A DNA stretch of 64,000 nt from DYRB01 sp963845265 (GTDB lineage: Bacteria > Pseudomonadota > Gammaproteobacteria > Chromatiales > Chromatiaceae). The position numbers and the translations under genes are program-made. Shown one piece after another: positions 55,205 through 64,000 of this stretch. Position 1 is the first letter of the stretch, and each line of letters begins with the position of its first letter. The stretch covers positions 186,001-250,000 of the forward strand of contig CAWJRN010000010.1 in NCBI GenBank assembly GCA_963845265.1. The letters are read 5' to 3'. The notes under the pieces are model-generated. The model did not search any database and was not told the origin of the DNA. It saw only the letters and a list, made by a program, of their open reading frames with translations.

Positions 55205-58200
55205 TCAGTCCAGGCCTGCTAGCAGGTTGTCGATTTCTTCGGGCGAGACCGGCTTGAGCAGGTACCGATCGAAGCCGGCCGCCCTGGCCGTCTCCCGGTC
55301 GCTGTCCTGGCCGAATCCGCTGAGCGCCACCACGACCGGCCGGCACATCCAGCCCGGCGGCCTGGATGGCCGCGACCACCTGGTAGCCATCCATGTCCGG
55401 CATGCCGATATCCAGGAACACCAAGTCTGGCCGGTACGCCCGTATGGCAGCGACGACCCCGCGCCCCTCATGCAGCGCCATGACCTCATGCCCCAGGGTC
55501 TCCAACAGGACCTTGAAGGACTCGATCACGTCTGGATTGTCGTCCACGATGAGCAGGCGGCGCCCCCGATGCGCCACCTGGGCAGTTGCGCCGACCGCGG
55601 CCTCGGCCGGTGTCGTGCATGACTCGGCCGTACCGTAGATCGGCAAGCGCACCACGAACTCGCTGCCCCGGCCAGGTCCCTCGCTGCGTGCCGTCAGGAC
55701 GCCGCCGTGCTGTTCCACCAGCCGCTGGGCCAGGTTCAGTCCAATACCCAGACCGTCAGGACCCAGGGCATTGCGTTGCGCGCTGCTGCCTCTGGAGAAG
55801 ATGTCGAACAGGCCGTCCAGATTCTCGGCACGGATGCCTACGCCGTCGTCTCTGACCCGGACCACTGCGTCTGGGGCCTCTTCCGTCAAGGTCACCCAGA
55901 TGTGGCCGCCCTCCGGGGTGTAGTCCACCGCATTGCGCAAGAGATTCGTGAAGATCTGGGACAGCCGCAGCGGGTCGCTCATCACAATGATGGGTGCCTC
56001 GGCCAGGTGGGTCTTCAGGGTATGCCGGGCGGAATTGATCTGGTGGGCCACGCCCTGCAGTGCCTCCCGAAGCGCGTCCTGCAATGCCACCGGTCGTTTG
56101 TGCAGCTCGATGCCACCGTGGGTGATACGCGACACATCCAGCAGGTCGCTGACCAGCAGCTCCAACTGCTTGGCCTGGCGCCCGATCAGGTCCGTGGCCC
56201 AGCGGACCTTTTCAGGCAATGCCTCCTGTCGGGTGAGCACCTCGGCCGCGTTGCGAATCGGTGCCAGGGGGTTGCGCAGCTCGTGCGCCAGCATCGCCAG
56301 GAACTCGGTCTTGCGCCGGTCGGCATCCATCAGGGCGTGCTGCGTTCGCTTGCGTTCGGTGACGTCCATGACGACGGCGACACCACCCATGACCTCGCCG
56401 TGCCGATCCAAGATTGGGGCGCCGGAGATCTCTGCCAGCCAGCGCCGCCCGTCCGGCAATGCTACCTCCAGCTCCCTGGGAGGGACAGGGGCTCGCTCGG
56501 CGACGGCTCTCTGCATGGGGAGCTCGGATTCGCGAAGCTCCCGGCTGTGACTGAAATACCGGGTCCTCCGACCGGGGGCATCGGGATTGGGCGCCGAGGC
56601 AGACAGGTTCTCCCCGGGCTGCGCCGCGAACAGGGCCAGGAGCGCGGGATTCCCGTCGATGGTCTGGCAGAGGGCGTCGTGGGAGACGGCGACGCCCACC
56701 GGCAGGGCGTCCATCACCGCGCGCAGGCGTTGCTGCGTGACAAACAGCTCCGCGTCTTCGCGCATGCGGTCGGTGACCTCCTGGATGTACCCATACCACA
56801 GGATGCTTCCGTCGGGCTCGCGCGCCGGCATGGAATGGCCTTCTATCCAGATCTCACCCTTGCTCGGGTGCCGATAGCGCCAGGTGGCTCGCCAGGGCGT
56901 CATGGTACGGGCCGACTCATGGATCGACGCCTCAACGTGCCCGGCATCGTCGGCGTGGATGCGATTGCGGATCGGACCGAAATCCTGGGCCACGTCCTCG
57001 GGTTTGACCCCGCATAACGCCTCGATGGCCGGGCTGGCATAGGGCATGCAGGCGTTGCCGTCCGCGCCCTGGCGGTAGGAACAGATCACGCCCGGCACCG
57101 TGGCCGCGACCTTGGTAAAGCGGTCCTGCAGTACGATGCGCTCGCGCAGTGCGGCCTCGGCCTGCGTGCGCTCGGTGATGTTGCGGGCAATGGTGCATGC
57201 GGCAACGACCAGACCGCCACCATTGCGGATGGGGGCGACGCTGACCGATAGCTGAACCCGGCTACCGTCCTTGCGCAGACCTTCGCTTTGGTTGGGCCCC
57301 ACCCGGCGTCCGGCGCGGACCTCCTGCAGGACGTGCTCGGCCTCGCCCGGGGTACGCCCGAGGAAGAGCGGGTCCAGCGATCCGCCGAGCATCTCTCGGG
57401 CCACGTACCCGTAGGTCGCTTCTGCCCCCGGATTCCAGCTCGTGATGCTGCCGTCCAGTGCCATGCCGATGATGGCCTCCTCGGAGGCGTCGACGATGCT
57501 CGCCAGCTTCGCGTGTTCCTCGTCGCGCAGCTTGATGGCCGTCACGTCGGCGAACGTGACGACGGTGCCCTCGATGTGATTGTCACGGGTGCGGTAGGGC
57601 TGCACCCGGCGCAGGTACCAGTCGCCCGTTTCGGTCATGACCTCGCGCTCTACAGGGCGCAGATCCTCGATGACACGGCGGCAGTCCCCATCCAGGGTAT
57701 CGTCGACATATTTGTGGGCAATGTCCGCCACCGGCCGGCCCAGGTCCGCCGGGATCAGGTGCATCAGCTTGGTGATGGCCGCGGTGAAGCGTTTGATGCG
57801 CCGCTCGGCGTCAAGGAACAGGGTCGCGATGTTGGTGCTGGCCAGCAGATTGCTCAGGTCGTTGTTGACGGCCTCCACCTCCACGACCTTGTGCTGGAGC
57901 TGGCTGTTGACCGTCGTGAGCTCCTCGTTCATGGACATGACCTCTTCGTTCGAGGCCTTGAGCTCTTCGTTGGCGGTTTCGAGCGCCTCGATGGTGCTCT
58001 GCAGTTCCTCCCGAGTGGTCTTGAGCTCGTCTTCGAGTTGGCTGACCATCTCCGCCTCGGGCCCCGGAGCCAGGTCGGACTCCGGGGCCAACCGCGCTTC
58101 CTCCGGCTCCGGGTGGAACGAGACGAGCAAGAGGCCCGCCACCAACGGGGGCCGTTCCAGGGGGGTCACGGTGATGGTGATCGGCAGCACGGTCTCGCCG

Positions 58201-59447
58201 CGCTTGACCCTGGCGCCCCGCACGATCGCCTGGTGGCCTTCCCCAGCGGCCAGATGCAGGGCCGCCCTGGTCTTCAAGCGCAGTTCGCTGCGGGTCATGG
58301 CCAGCAGGTCGTCGGTCAGCTCTCCCGGCGGATGGCTCAGGTAGTCCGAGGTGTCTCCGTAGACGTACAGCACCTGGTTGCGCCTCGTCACCAGCACCGA
58401 GGCCGGGGCGAATGTCTCCACCAGGGCCTGCTGGGCCATATCCGCGAGGCTCGGCTCCCGCCGGCCCAAACCCCGAGCGAGGAAGCGCGGGACGCTCCGC
58501 TCCGCGACGGCCGCCCAGGCCTCGGTCTCGCGGAAAAAGCTGGTGACCCCGATGAACAGGTCCTTGGACAGGGTGCGTACCTCCTCATCGTCTTCCCGCA
58601 GCAGGTCGAGATAGCGCCCGAAGTGCTCCCGGCCCGTGATCCCGACGCGCCGATCGATGCGGCGTACCACGGTGCCCTTCTTGTAGCAGCGAAAATCGTG
58701 CCCCGTCTTGGCCGACAGTAGTGCCAGGATGCCGGCCAGCGGATCCTGGCCCGGCGCAAGGTTCGTTCCGACGCTGGCCGTATGTCCGTCCGTGGTGTGC
58801 CGGACATAGCGGAGCATCACCTCGGGCATCTGCTGCAAGGGCAAGACCGCGTCTGCATGTCCTGTGGACATCGCGCTGCGGGGCATTCCGTCGTATTGGG
58901 CGGTCTGCGGATCCTGTACCAGGACCAAGCCGCCATGGGCCTTCAGCTCCCGAAGCCCGAGTGAGCCGTCGCTGCCGGTGCCGCTCAGGATCAGGCCGAT
59001 CGCCTGGTCCTGCCGATCTGCGGCCAGGGAGACCAAGAACCGGTCGATGGGCATGCGGGCCCCGCGAGCCTCCGAGGGCCGCTTCAGCAGCAGGACGCCG
59101 TCACTGATGGTCATATCGCTGTTGGGCGGGATGACGTAGACACTGTTCGGCTCCACGCTCATGCCGTTCTCCACCTGCACGACCCGCAGGGCGGTGAACT
59201 TGGCGAGCAACTCGGCAAGCAGGCTGTGATGGGTGGCGTCCAGGTGCTGGATCACCACAAAGCCCATGCCCGTGTCCGCGGGCATGGCCTCGAACAGCAC
59301 GCGTAGCGCCTCGAGCCCCCCGGCGGAGGCCCCGATGCCCACGATGGGGCAGCGCCCCTTCGCCGGGGTTAGGCGCGGCGGCTTGCCATCGGCGCGGGTG
59401 AGGGAGTCGCCGGCGGGCCCCGCAAGATTTCCTGCCATCACCATCAA
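55205..59447 (-). CDS. CheB-CheR(truncated)-PAS-histidine kinase-receiver hybrid
   Basis: About 1413 residues after bridging one frame break. Order: CheB methylesterase (PIVGIGASAGGLEALRVLF with catalytic Ser, IQHLDATHHS, GTGSDGSLGL); CheR N-terminal domain (DFRCYKKGTVVRRIDRRVG to GVTSFFRETEAW, about residues 240-310); the CheR SAM-binding domain is missing, the sequence jumping to REPSLADMAQQALVETFAP; a coiled coil about 467-535; several PAS domains; HisKA with FLAMLAHELRNPLAPIRNAA; HATPase; receiver (LLIVDDNPDVIESF). In the receiver an extra base at 55336-55337 shifts the frame; the other frame gives VVVALSGFGQDSDRETARAA with RYLLKPVSPEEID and stops at 55205. Cytoplasmic signalling protein of the CheB/CheR-PAS-kinase class. 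Confidence 0.9.
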
Positions 59448-59644
59448 ACTCCGGACTATTGGTCACCCCGCTGAGGGGGGCCGAGTGACTGCCCCGCCTT
59501 CCCCAGGGTTCGGCCGGGCCGCGCTGCGCCGCAGGGCCAGGCAGATCCGCGGCGACCGCCGAAGGCTAGGGCCGTGCCCTGTCAGGGTCAAGATGGGGTG
59601 CTGCCGACCGAACGATGGGCGACGACAATATAACTTCAAGCACT
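59448..59644. other. Intergenic, no feature seen
   Basis: Upstream region of the hybrid kinase gene; no clear promoter identified. Confidence 0.35.
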
Positions 59645-59846
59645 GCCTTCCTGCCCGCTGGCGTCTCCCTCGGGTCGTTGGTCGGCGAGCCCGTCGCCGT
59701 GTCGTGGAGCAGCAGGTCGGTGTAGGGCCAAATGATCTGACCCGCCTGCTCCGGCGGTGGTCTGCACCCATCAGGAAACCGAGTGTGTGGTAGGTGTTGC
59801 AACCGATAGCGCTGAAGATGTGCTGGCCGGCAAGGACTTCCGGGCG
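59645..59846 (-). pseudogene. Di-haem oxidoreductase (DUF1111-like) remnant
   Basis: Reads EVLAGQHIFSAIGCNTYHT, then after a frame change EQAGQIIWPYTDLLLHD and PAGRKAV. This matches the C-terminal part of DUF1111 di-haem oxidoreductases (usually IGCNTCHTP, then AGQTIWPYTDLLLHDMG). The haem motif CNTCH has become CNTYH. A dead remnant upstream of another cytochrome operon. Confidence 0.7.
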
Positions 59847-59902
59847 ACTTGGCTCGCGCCGCGCGGGAACGGCCAGATTCCGCGTGTAGACGCTGCCTTG
59901 AG

Positions 59903-60415
59903 TTAGTCCTCCCAGCGACCAACCCCAGGGATGCGCACCTCGTCCTCGTCGAAGCTCCCCTGTGCTGCGCTGCCGTGGCAGGCCTGGCAGTTACTGAAGC
60001 TGCCGACTTGTGGGTTTCCGCGTGCCAGCCGGTTCGGGACCTCGTCGTGCTGGCCGAGGAAGTAGCGCGTCTGGGTTATGCGCGGTAAGCCCCGGCCCGT
60101 CGGAGCCAGTTCACGTCGGGAGGTCGCGTTGGCTCTGAGGTAGGCCGAGATGTCCAGTACCTCGGTCGGGTCGAGGCTGGCGTCGTCCCCAAAGTGGTCG
60201 GCCAGGCTGCCCATGATGCGCTCCCAGGCCGTCGCGGGTAGCAACCAGGCGGGGTAGGCGAGGTGACAGCCGCCGCACTCGGTCTGGTAGACGGGGTGCG
60301 TGGCGGTGCCGGCGCCCCGGTAGCCCCTTTCGTCGTCGTGGTCGCCCCAGACGATCCCGCTCACCCCGAGGGCGATCAGGGCGGCGCCCAAGGTGGCTAT
60401 GATTGCGTGTCTCAT
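59903..60415 (-). CDS. dhc: Di-haem cytochrome c (DHC)
   Basis: 170 residues from ATG 60415, with GGAGG before it. Signal peptide to about residue 24 (LGAALIALGVSGIVWG). Two haem motifs: CGGCH near residue 50 (YQTECGGCHLAYPAWLLPA) and CQACH near 147. Between them WERIMGSLADHFGDDASLDP is typical of the DHC family. In other bacteria DHC passes electrons to SHP. Third gene of the leftward cyt b-shp-dhc operon. Confidence 0.9.
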   Translation of the reverse strand: MRHAIIATLGAALIALGVSGIVWGDHDDERGYRGAGTATHPVYQTECGGCHLAYPAWLLPATAWERIMGSLADHFGDDASLDPTEVLDISAYLRANATSRRELAPTGRGLPRITQTRYFLGQHDEVPNRLARGNPQVGSFSNCQACHGSAAQGSFDEDEVRIPGVGRWED

Positions 60416-60443
60416 GGATCTGTCCTCCAAGGGTTGATGGGTG

Positions 60444-60833
60444 TTAGCGCGATTGGATCAGTTGCTCAAAGTCGCCCTTTTCCTGGGGGGTGCAATCCCG
60501 CCCCAGGGTCCAGCGGCAGTTGCGCCCAAACCACTTCTCCGTCTTGGCCGGGTCGGTTAGCCGCTTTGGATTGACCGACTTGGCCATGGGCTCGATGGCC
60601 TTGCCCGTGGTGGCGTGCCGACCGGGCTGGGTCAGGTCTGTGCCGTGACAGGTGGCGCAGCTGCGTTGTCCATCGGCCCCGTCGGGGCGATGTTGCTGGG
60701 CCCAGGCGCGTGCGCCGGCGCCGGCGTCGAAGCGCTGGTCTTTGGCGGTCGAGTCGGTCCCCGCGGCCGTGGCCTGAAGGGGCCAGGCGACGACCAGGGC
60801 CAGCGTGCAGGTGGTCAATGCCGCGCGGCTCAT
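60444..60833 (-). CDS. shp: DUF1924 / sphaeroides haem protein-like cytochrome c (SHP)
   Basis: 129 residues from ATG 60833, which overlaps the cytochrome b stop (ATGA). Signal peptide ends near residue 23 (LQATA). Haem motif CATCHG near residue 59 (GQRSCATCHGTDLTQPGRHA). Later EKWFGRNCRWTLGRDCTPQE carries the family Asn and the two-cysteine disulfide pattern. SHP binds oxygen at a high-spin haem with an Asn ligand. Function in the cell is unsettled; the DHC gene next to it supports an electron-transfer chain. Confidence 0.9.
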   Translation of the reverse strand: MSRAALTTCTLALVVAWPLQATAAGTDSTAKDQRFDAGAGARAWAQQHRPDGADGQRSCATCHGTDLTQPGRHATTGKAIEPMAKSVNPKRLTDPAKTEKWFGRNCRWTLGRDCTPQEKGDFEQLIQSR

Positions 60834-61464
60834 GCCCGCTCTCCGCGCTTGTAGCCGTCGATCATGGCGCGGACCAGGTTCTCGCCGTGTTGGCGGCTGG
60901 CCAGGGCAACCCCGAGCAGGTGTAGGGGGACCAGCAGCATGGTCAGGTTGGCGACCCACTCGTGGATTTCCTCCAGGTCGTGGGCGGCCTCTGCCGAGAG
61001 CCCTAGCAGGTAGGGGGCCAGCGGGCCTGCGTCCTCGCCGGCGCCCAGCACCGCCAAGCCGGTCACCGAGGTGACGATCAGCCCGGTCAGCAGGGCCAGG
61101 ACCATGACTGCGCCCGCCGGGTTGTGCCCCAGATGGCGGGCTGCCTGGCCGCGCAGCGCGTCGGCGAGGTAGGCGAGGGTGGCCCTGGGCCTGCGCACGA
61201 AGCTCGACCAGCGGGCATGGTGCGGCCCGACCAGGCCCCACAGCAGGCGGGCCCCGATCAGGGCGAGGACCGTGTAGCCGGCCCAGGTGTGCAGTCCGAG
61301 GAGGTCGTCTTCGGTGAAGTAGGCGGTCAGCACGGCGGCGACCAGGCTCCAATGGAAGAGGCGCACGAAGGGGTCCCAGACCTTGACCCGGGCGCCCGCT
61401 GGGCGGAAGTTCCGGAGGTATCCGGGGCCATTGCGTGGATCGCGGTTTGGTTCAGGTTGCTCAT
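60830..61464 (-). CDS. Cytochrome b561-type membrane protein of the SHP/DHC operon (apparent frameshift)
   Basis: Main frame 60830-61399 gives RVKVWDPFVRLFHWSLVAAV, LHTWAGYTVLALIGARLLWG, AVMVLALLTGLIVTSVTGLA and EIHEWVANLTMLLVPLHLLG; histidines in FHWS, LHTW, IHEW and PLHL are the expected haem ligands of a four-helix cytochrome b. The natural start is probably ATG 61464 (MSNLNQT), but it is one base out of frame with RDPRNGPGYLRNFRPAGA. Adding one base in the GG pair near 61444 joins them. It would deliver quinol electrons to the two c-type partners. Confidence 0.88.
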
Positions 61465-61626
61465 GTGGATTGGCTCCAGTCAGGGTCTAGGGCCGGGTTT
61501 GGTCCGGTCGCGATGATTGGTTCGGTCCGGGCACTTGCCCCAACCTCGGCCCCAATGCTGCTCTAGGGTCCATGAAGGGCCCCTGAGCGGAATCTTCAGC
61601 GAGTTGTCAGGGTGCGATGCCCTAGA
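61465..61626. promoter_or_regulatory. Divergent promoter region between cyt b operon and PepSY operon
   Basis: Non-coding, between divergent transcription units; CAGCGAGTTGTCAGGGTGCG (61598-61617) is the only stretch that looks operator-like. No defined -35/-10 was assigned. Confidence 0.35.
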
Positions 61627-61995
61627 ATGGCCGCCATGTGCCCTCGTCTGCCCATGCTGGTGTTTGCCCTGGCCTTCGCCCTGTTGACGGGTGGCGCAGG
61701 CGCCCGCGAAGGTGTCGAGCAGGACGGGAGGCAGAGGCACGGCGACTGGGATGACAACGACAAGGACCACGACCGGGCTCGTCGGGCCAGCGCGGGTGGT
61801 CAAATCCTGACCATGACCGAGCTGCTGGGGCGCATCCACACCCAGGTCACAGGCCGTATCTTGGATATGGAGCTGGAGCATGAGGACGGGGCTTGGATCT
61901 ACGAGATCAAGGTCCTCGATCCCGAGGGGCGGCTCTACGAGTTGGTGGTGGATGCCAAGAGCGGTCGCGTTCTACAGCGCTGGGGTGGCGACTGA
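61627..61995 (+). CDS. PepSY domain exported protein
   Basis: 122 residues from ATG 61627 (61636 is an alternative). Signal peptide with LPMLVFALAFALLTGG, cleaved near GAGA-R. A charged Asp/His-rich linker (DWDDNDKDHDRARR) precedes the PepSY domain: GQILTMTELLGRIHTQVTGR, YEIKVLDPEGRLYELVVDA, SGRVLQRWGGD. Small PepSY proteins often accompany two-component systems and may modulate the sensor in the periplasm. Its stop overlaps the response regulator start (TGATG). Confidence 0.9.
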   Translation: MAAMCPRLPMLVFALAFALLTGGAGAREGVEQDGRQRHGDWDDNDKDHDRARRASAGGQILTMTELLGRIHTQVTGRILDMELEHEDGAWIYEIKVLDPEGRLYELVVDAKSGRVLQRWGGD

Positions 61996-62699
61996 TGCGC
62001 ATCTTGTTGGTGGAGGATGACCGGACCACGGTCGATGTTCTGACCCGAGCCCTGGTCGCTGCGGGCTATCTGGTCGACCAGACGGGCGATGGAGAAGACG
62101 CCTGGTTTCGCGGCGACACCGAGCCCTACGCGGCGGTGATCCTCGACCTGGGGCTGCGTGGCATGGACGGGCTGGCGGTGCTCAAGCGCTGGCGTGCCGC
62201 CGGTCGGGACCTGCCGGTCCTGGTCCTCACCGCCCGCGGTGACTGGAGCGAGAGGGTGGAGGGCATCGACGCCGGGGCGGACGATTATTTACCCAAGCCG
62301 TTTCGGGTCGAAGAGGTCCTGGCTCGGCTGCGGGCCCTGCTGCGGCGCGCCTCCGGCCAGGGGGCACCGGTGCTGCGGGCTGGCGGCGTGGCCCTGGACC
62401 CGCGCCAGATGCGTGTGACCCTGGACGGGGCCCCGGTGCACCTCTCGCCCCAGGAGTACCGGCTGCTGGCAGTGCTCTTACACCGCAAGGGCGGCGTCGT
62501 TTCCCAGGGCGAGCTGGCCGAACAGATCTATGGCGACGGGATCGAACGCGACACCAACGTGGTGGAGGTCCTGGTGGGTCGGTTACGGCGCAAGCTGGGG
62601 GCAGACCTGATCCAGACCCGCCGCGGCTTCGGCTACCTGGTGGAAGATCCGGCACCCGGCGAATCGCCAAACGACCCGCCAGGCCCAGGTTCTGCATGA
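61995..62699 (+). CDS. OmpR/PhoP-family response regulator
   Basis: 234 residues. Receiver: MRILLVEDDRTTVDVLTRAL, phospho-acceptor Asp in AVILDLGLRGMDGLAVL, LVLTARGDW, conserved Lys in DDYLPKPFRVEEVL. C-terminal winged helix: VHLSPQEYRLLAVLLHRKGG, VEVLVGRLRRKLGADLIQTR, RGFGYLVE. Ends with a Pro-rich tail. Coupled to the PepSY gene upstream and the kinase downstream by four-base or shorter overlaps. Likely controls the divergent cytochrome operon, by position. Confidence 0.95.
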   Translation: MRILLVEDDRTTVDVLTRALVAAGYLVDQTGDGEDAWFRGDTEPYAAVILDLGLRGMDGLAVLKRWRAAGRDLPVLVLTARGDWSERVEGIDAGADDYLPKPFRVEEVLARLRALLRRASGQGAPVLRAGGVALDPRQMRVTLDGAPVHLSPQEYRLLAVLLHRKGGVVSQGELAEQIYGDGIERDTNVVEVLVGRLRRKLGADLIQTRRGFGYLVEDPAPGESPNDPPGPGSA

Positions 62700-64000
62700 C
62701 CCGCCGCTCCCTGCGGTTCCGTCTCCTTCTGGCGGCCGCGGTCTCCATTTCTCTCGCCCTGTTGGTCGCCGGCCTCGGGCTCAGCGCCCTGTTCGAGCAC
62801 CATGTGGAGCGACGCGTCGAGGCCCAGCTCGACGATACCCTGGGCCAGATCCTGGCCCACATCGGGATCGGCCCGGATGGTCGGATCGACTTCGATGTGG
62901 CCCTGGCCGACCCGCGCTTTCGTGCCCCCTTTAGCGGGCTCTACTGGCAGATCCAGGACGACGAACGGCGGACCCTGCTGCGCTCCCGCTCCCTCTGGGA
63001 CACGGTCCTGCCATTGCCCGAGGATGCCCTGCCGGATGGGATTCTACACCGCCACGAACTGACGGGACCCGGCGGGCAGACCCTGCTGGTGGTGGAGCGG
63101 CGGGTGGTATTTCATCCTGAGTCCGAGGGCCGCCTGCTGCGGGTGGCGGTGGCCCTGGACCGAGCTGAACTGACCGCTGCGCGGCGGGGGTTCGCCAACG
63201 ACATGCTGCCCTATCTGGTCCTGCTCGGGGTCATGCTGCTCGCTGCTACCTGGGTCCAGGTGCGCATAGGGCTCGCCCCACTGGATGCTGTGCGCCTGGG
63301 GCTCAAGTCCATCCGTTCCGGCACGGCGCGGCGCCTGCCCGACGACTACCCGGATGAGGTGGACCCCTTGGCGGCAGAGGTCAACGCCCTGCTCGACGCC
63401 CGGGACAGCGCCATCGAGCGGGCCCGCGCCTGGACCGCCGACCTGGCCCACGGGCTCAAAACCCCGTTGGTGGTCCTGTCGGCGGACGCAGAACGCCTGC
63501 GCGCCGCCGGACAGCCCGCCCTGGCCGACGACCTCGACAGCCTGGCCCAGACCATGCGCCAGCGGGTGGATCGGGAGCTGATTCGAGCCCGCATCCGCGC
63601 CCGCAACGGCTCCAATCAAGCCGGCGGTATCGACCCAGCGGCGGACCTGCCGACGGTCCTCGACCGCGTGGTGCGCACCCTCCAGCGCACGCCCAAGGGC
63701 GCGCGCTTGGCCTGGGATCTGGATGGCCCCGAGGCCCTGTCCGTGGCGATGTTGCCGGAGGACCTCACCGAACTGCTCGGAACGATTGTGGAAAACGCCG
63801 TCAACTGGGCGGCGAACCGGGTAGCGGTGCGGGTGAGTTCGGGCGAGGCGGTGTTGGTGCAGGTGGAGGACGACGGCCCCGGGGTCCCGGACCCGGCCCT
63901 GGAGACCCTGGCGCAGCGAGGCCTGCGGCTCGACGAGCGCACCGCGGGGACCGGCTTGGGCCTGGCTATCGCCCAGGATGTCTGCGATGCCTATGGTGCC
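62696..64000 (+). CDS. Sensor histidine kinase, 3' end outside window
   Basis: 435 residues visible, starting MTRRSLRFRLLLAAAVSISL. First membrane helix about residues 11-30, periplasmic sensor domain about 40-160, second helix LPYLVLLGVMLLAATWVQV, a HAMP-like linker, H-box WTADLAHGLKTPLVVLS (phospho-accepting His), N-box TIVENAVNWAANRV, G-box EDDGPGVPDPA and GTGLGLAI. PhoQ/QseC-like layout. The start overlaps the regulator stop (ATGA). Only a short end is missing. Confidence 0.93.
   Translation, partial: MTRRSLRFRLLLAAAVSISLALLVAGLGLSALFEHHVERRVEAQLDDTLGQILAHIGIGPDGRIDFDVALADPRFRAPFSGLYWQIQDDERRTLLRSRSLWDTVLPLPEDALPDGILHRHELTGPGGQTLLVVERRVVFHPESEGRLLRVAVALDRAELTAARRGFANDMLPYLVLLGVMLLAATWVQVRIGLAPLDAVRLGLKSIRSGTARRLPDDYPDEVDPLAAEVNALLDARDSAIERARAWTADLAHGLKTPLVVLSADAERLRAAGQPALADDLDSLAQTMRQRVDRELIRARIRARNGSNQAGGIDPAADLPTVLDRVVRTLQRTPKGARLAWDLDGPEALSVAMLPEDLTELLGTIVENAVNWAANRVAVRVSSGEAVLVQVEDDGPGVPDPALETLAQRGLRLDERTAGTGLGLAIAQDVCDAYGA

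Overview
The window is chromosomal DNA from a GC-rich gammaproteobacterium, most plausibly a purple-sulfur-type Chromatiales species. That is an inference from protein resemblance, the SHP/DHC/cytochrome b redox operon, several c- and b-type cytochromes and the light-response cluster; no rRNA is present. Core genes (mfd, dnaE, queA, tRNA-Leu) sit between two variable zones.

Layout. 1-4.7 kb: end of a cytochrome b561 gene, yceI, mfd. 4.7-7.5 kb: a small-gene island whose genes (glycine-zipper protein, DUF4160/DUF2442 pair, coiled-coil protein, CopG-type antitoxin fragment) all read leftward. It holds four 30-bp palindromes and repeated GTTGGGC boxes that resemble an integron cassette array without an integrase. 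7.5-15.6 kb: dnaE (two apparent +1 frameshifts), two exported proteins, a TlpA-like thioredoxin, a YihY/BrkB protein and queA. 15.9-28.1 kb: tRNA-Leu, a truncated tyrosine integrase, a low-GC secreted protein, then a graveyard of nested insertion sequences: an IS4 remnant, an IS3-family element split by an IS1595 fragment and an intact IS110-family element, and two nearly identical IS91-family copies flanking a haem lipoprotein gene. A DUF1254 gene has lost its start to IS1595 debris.

28.4-35.0 kb: a tight seven-gene leftward operon for surface glycan modification: membrane protein, two half-transketolases, an epimerase-glycosyltransferase fusion, a methyltransferase and two EmrE-like half-flippases. 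Upstream are a broken Wzt-like ATPase, IS91 and IS1595 pieces, and a low-GC HExxH metalloprotease-like gene. 38.4-42.3 kb: a group II intron-like RNA remnant, a nine-haem exported cytochrome and gene fragments.

42.3-50.1 kb: a photoprotection cluster: FAD oxidoreductase, MerR-type regulator, ChaN/PDZ lipoprotein, FeS cryptochrome/photolyase and a DUF2867-type SDR. It includes a separate short transcription unit for a 30-residue peptide with an operator-like dyad in its promoter. 50.3-54.2 kb: a translationally coupled ATP-grasp / methyltransferase / membrane sulfatase operon of unknown product. 54.8-59.4 kb: a small conserved protein and a giant CheB-CheR-PAS-histidine kinase-receiver hybrid that has lost the CheR SAM-binding core. 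59.9-64 kb: the leftward cyt b-SHP-DHC operon diverging from a PepSY-response regulator-histidine kinase operon that runs off the window.

Five reading-frame breaks in otherwise well-conserved genes (two in dnaE; one each in chaN, the hybrid kinase and cyt b) lie in short homopolymers or doublets. They look more like assembly or base-calling errors than real mutations and should be resolved before calling any of these genes broken.
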